Shown here one piece after another: positions 62,991 through 64,000 of a stretch of 64,000 bases of DNA (position 1 is its first letter; each line of letters opens with the position of its first letter). Both the position numbers and the translations under genes were made by a program. This stretch comes from Henckelia pumila (Eukaryota; Streptophyta; Magnoliopsida; Lamiales; Gesneriaceae): contig NC_133123.1 in NCBI RefSeq assembly GCF_033568475.1, positions 139,950,062-140,014,061 on the forward strand. The letters run 5' to 3'. The notes beneath the pieces are model-generated. The model searched no databases. It was not told where the DNA came from and was given only the letters and a program-made list of their open reading frames with translations.

Positions 62991-63032
62991 AGCCATAGTG
63001 TGTCCAACATCTTCATTCGGCACGAAGGAATC

Positions 63033-64000
63033 TGTAACGCCCCAAATTATCTTAATTGACTTTATTTGAGATAATCGGATATTACAGAGTTCAAGAGCCG
63101 ACATGATTTTGATCAAGGTCTATTTTGCAAATTTTGGAATTTTCAGGGACTAAAATGCAAATATAGGTTTTGTTAGATATTTAAGAGGGATTTAACTCAT
63201 TCTTTCATCTCATCTCCTTCCTCCAAACCGCCTCCTCCATTGAAGAACTCCAAGCGTGTGTTTCAAGCTTTTAGATTCCACCCCGAGCTCGATCCGTCCG
63301 TTGAAAATTATTTCTGAAGGCAGATTAGCGATCACAGCTGCGAGAGCTTCGTTCTATCGTAAGTTTTTCTCCGATCAGATACATTCTATTTTTCGGATGT
63401 CGTTAGAATCGATTGAGTTGCTAGTATGTTGTTCTTGGCAGAGTTCTGATCGTTTATTCTCTGTCGGTTTCGAAATAGAGCGTCGTTCGGATTTGTTATG
63501 ATTTTTGGAAGATTATTCGAAAGTTGAGTTTTTATGATTTGTTGGAATTGGATTGTTATGGTTGAAGGTTGGTTGTTTTGAGTTTATTGGATTGACATTA
63601 TGCTGTCTGCGTTTTCTGTTTGATTAGAATATAGTCGTTATGCCGCCGATTTGTAATTGGGATTTTGAACCGTTTTGAGTTGATGATATTTGGCTATTGA
63701 GTTTGATCGTCATTGTTGATCTTTTCTTACCTCCGTACAGATTCGTTCGAAGGCCGTTGAGTTGTGAGATTTCAGGATTTGAATCGCTTCAAAGATTGTA
63801 GCAGGTTGGAGCATCGACGTTTGAAAGAGTTATAAGACGACTTAGATTGGAATGGAACGATTAACTCGAATCCGACTTGATTCGAGTGTTCCGTAAAAAT
63901 CACATACTTGCATGTTATTTGATTTACTTGAATGAGTTATGGTTTGCATTGCATTCATATTGAGCCAATAGATTTATTTCATTTTGAGTTAGATGTTCTG
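63033..64000 (+). mobile_element. Gypsy LTR of the element B family, truncated by the window edge
   Basis: Starts TGTAACGCCCCAAATTATC. Over its length it matches the sense strand of the element B LTR: TTTATTTGAG, TCAGGGACTAAAA, and ATTTCTGAAGGCAGATTAGC followed by GATCAC are shared. Clearly diverged from B, so a related subfamily or an older copy. No internal region is seen before the window ends; whether it is a solo LTR or the start of a full element is unknown. Confidence 0.8.

Larger units (their letters stand above)
61703..63032 (-). mobile_element. CACTA (En/Spm) DNA transposon end, interrupted by an LTR element
   Basis: Begins CACTACAACAAAAATTGC, the terminal inverted repeat typical of plant CACTA elements (CACTACAAxAAAA). 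The next 350 bp are packed with GCAGCG/CGCTGC words in both orientations, the subterminal repeats that bind the element's own protein. A TNP2-like transposase remnant follows on the minus strand. At 63033 an LTR cuts the element, so its other end is outside the window. Confidence 0.8.

Noticed and set aside
63256-63501. 81-codon frame near the right edge
   Set aside because: Lies inside the gypsy LTR that starts at 63033 and aligns with non-coding LTR sequence of element B.

Overview
This is nuclear DNA from a flowering plant, most likely an asterid eudicot (my low-confidence guess is Lamiales). The basis is intron-containing genes for plant-only families (BOI-type RING ligase, ROP GTPase), AT-rich intergenic DNA, a hAT-type MITE, a CACTA transposon and a large stack of nested plant LTR retrotransposons. 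No rRNA, tRNA, CRISPR or prokaryotic feature was seen.

Gene island, about 1-16 kb. Four host genes are supported: a BOI-like RING E3 ligase (minus strand, 2 exons), a Lys/Glu-rich nuclear-type protein starting MSRCFPYPPPGY (plus strand, 3 exons), a type I ROP/RAC small GTPase (minus strand, 7 coding exons, 196 aa) and a 209-aa single-exon protein with an SPPPSSLPLPRF motif resembling PNRC/Edc1 decapping-factor linear motifs (minus strand). The plus-strand gene and the ROP gene converge. Intergenic DNA holds a hAT MITE with a perfect 8-bp target duplication and several microsatellites.

Retrotransposon nest, 16242-60178. One Ty3/gypsy element of the Tat/Retand type (856-bp 3' LTR, target duplication ATTAA) has been hit repeatedly: by a solo LTR in its 5' LTR, which itself holds a young Ty1/copia element (TSD GGAAC); by a second solo LTR in gag (TSD GAAAC); and by a 24-kb gypsy element A in its RNase H region (TSD AATCT). 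Element A contains two more gypsy elements on the opposite strand: B (TSD ATCTC) and C (TSD GATGA). LTR-pair divergence, counted by eye, falls in the order expected from the nesting: outer about 4%, A about 3%, C about 2.5%, B about 2%, copia a single difference. Apart from the copia element, which looks whole, all are fossils.

Right flank, 60179-64000. AT-rich intergenic DNA leads into the end of a CACTA transposon with GCAGCG subterminal repeats and a broken TNP2-like transposase. That transposon is cut by another gypsy LTR of the element B family, which runs off the window.

The observation I find least explained is shared by LTRs of A, B and C. Each carries an array of short palindromes of unrelated sequence in the same slot, next to an A/T tract and a CCAAGAGC-type motif. 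In A and B the number of units differs between the two LTRs of one element.
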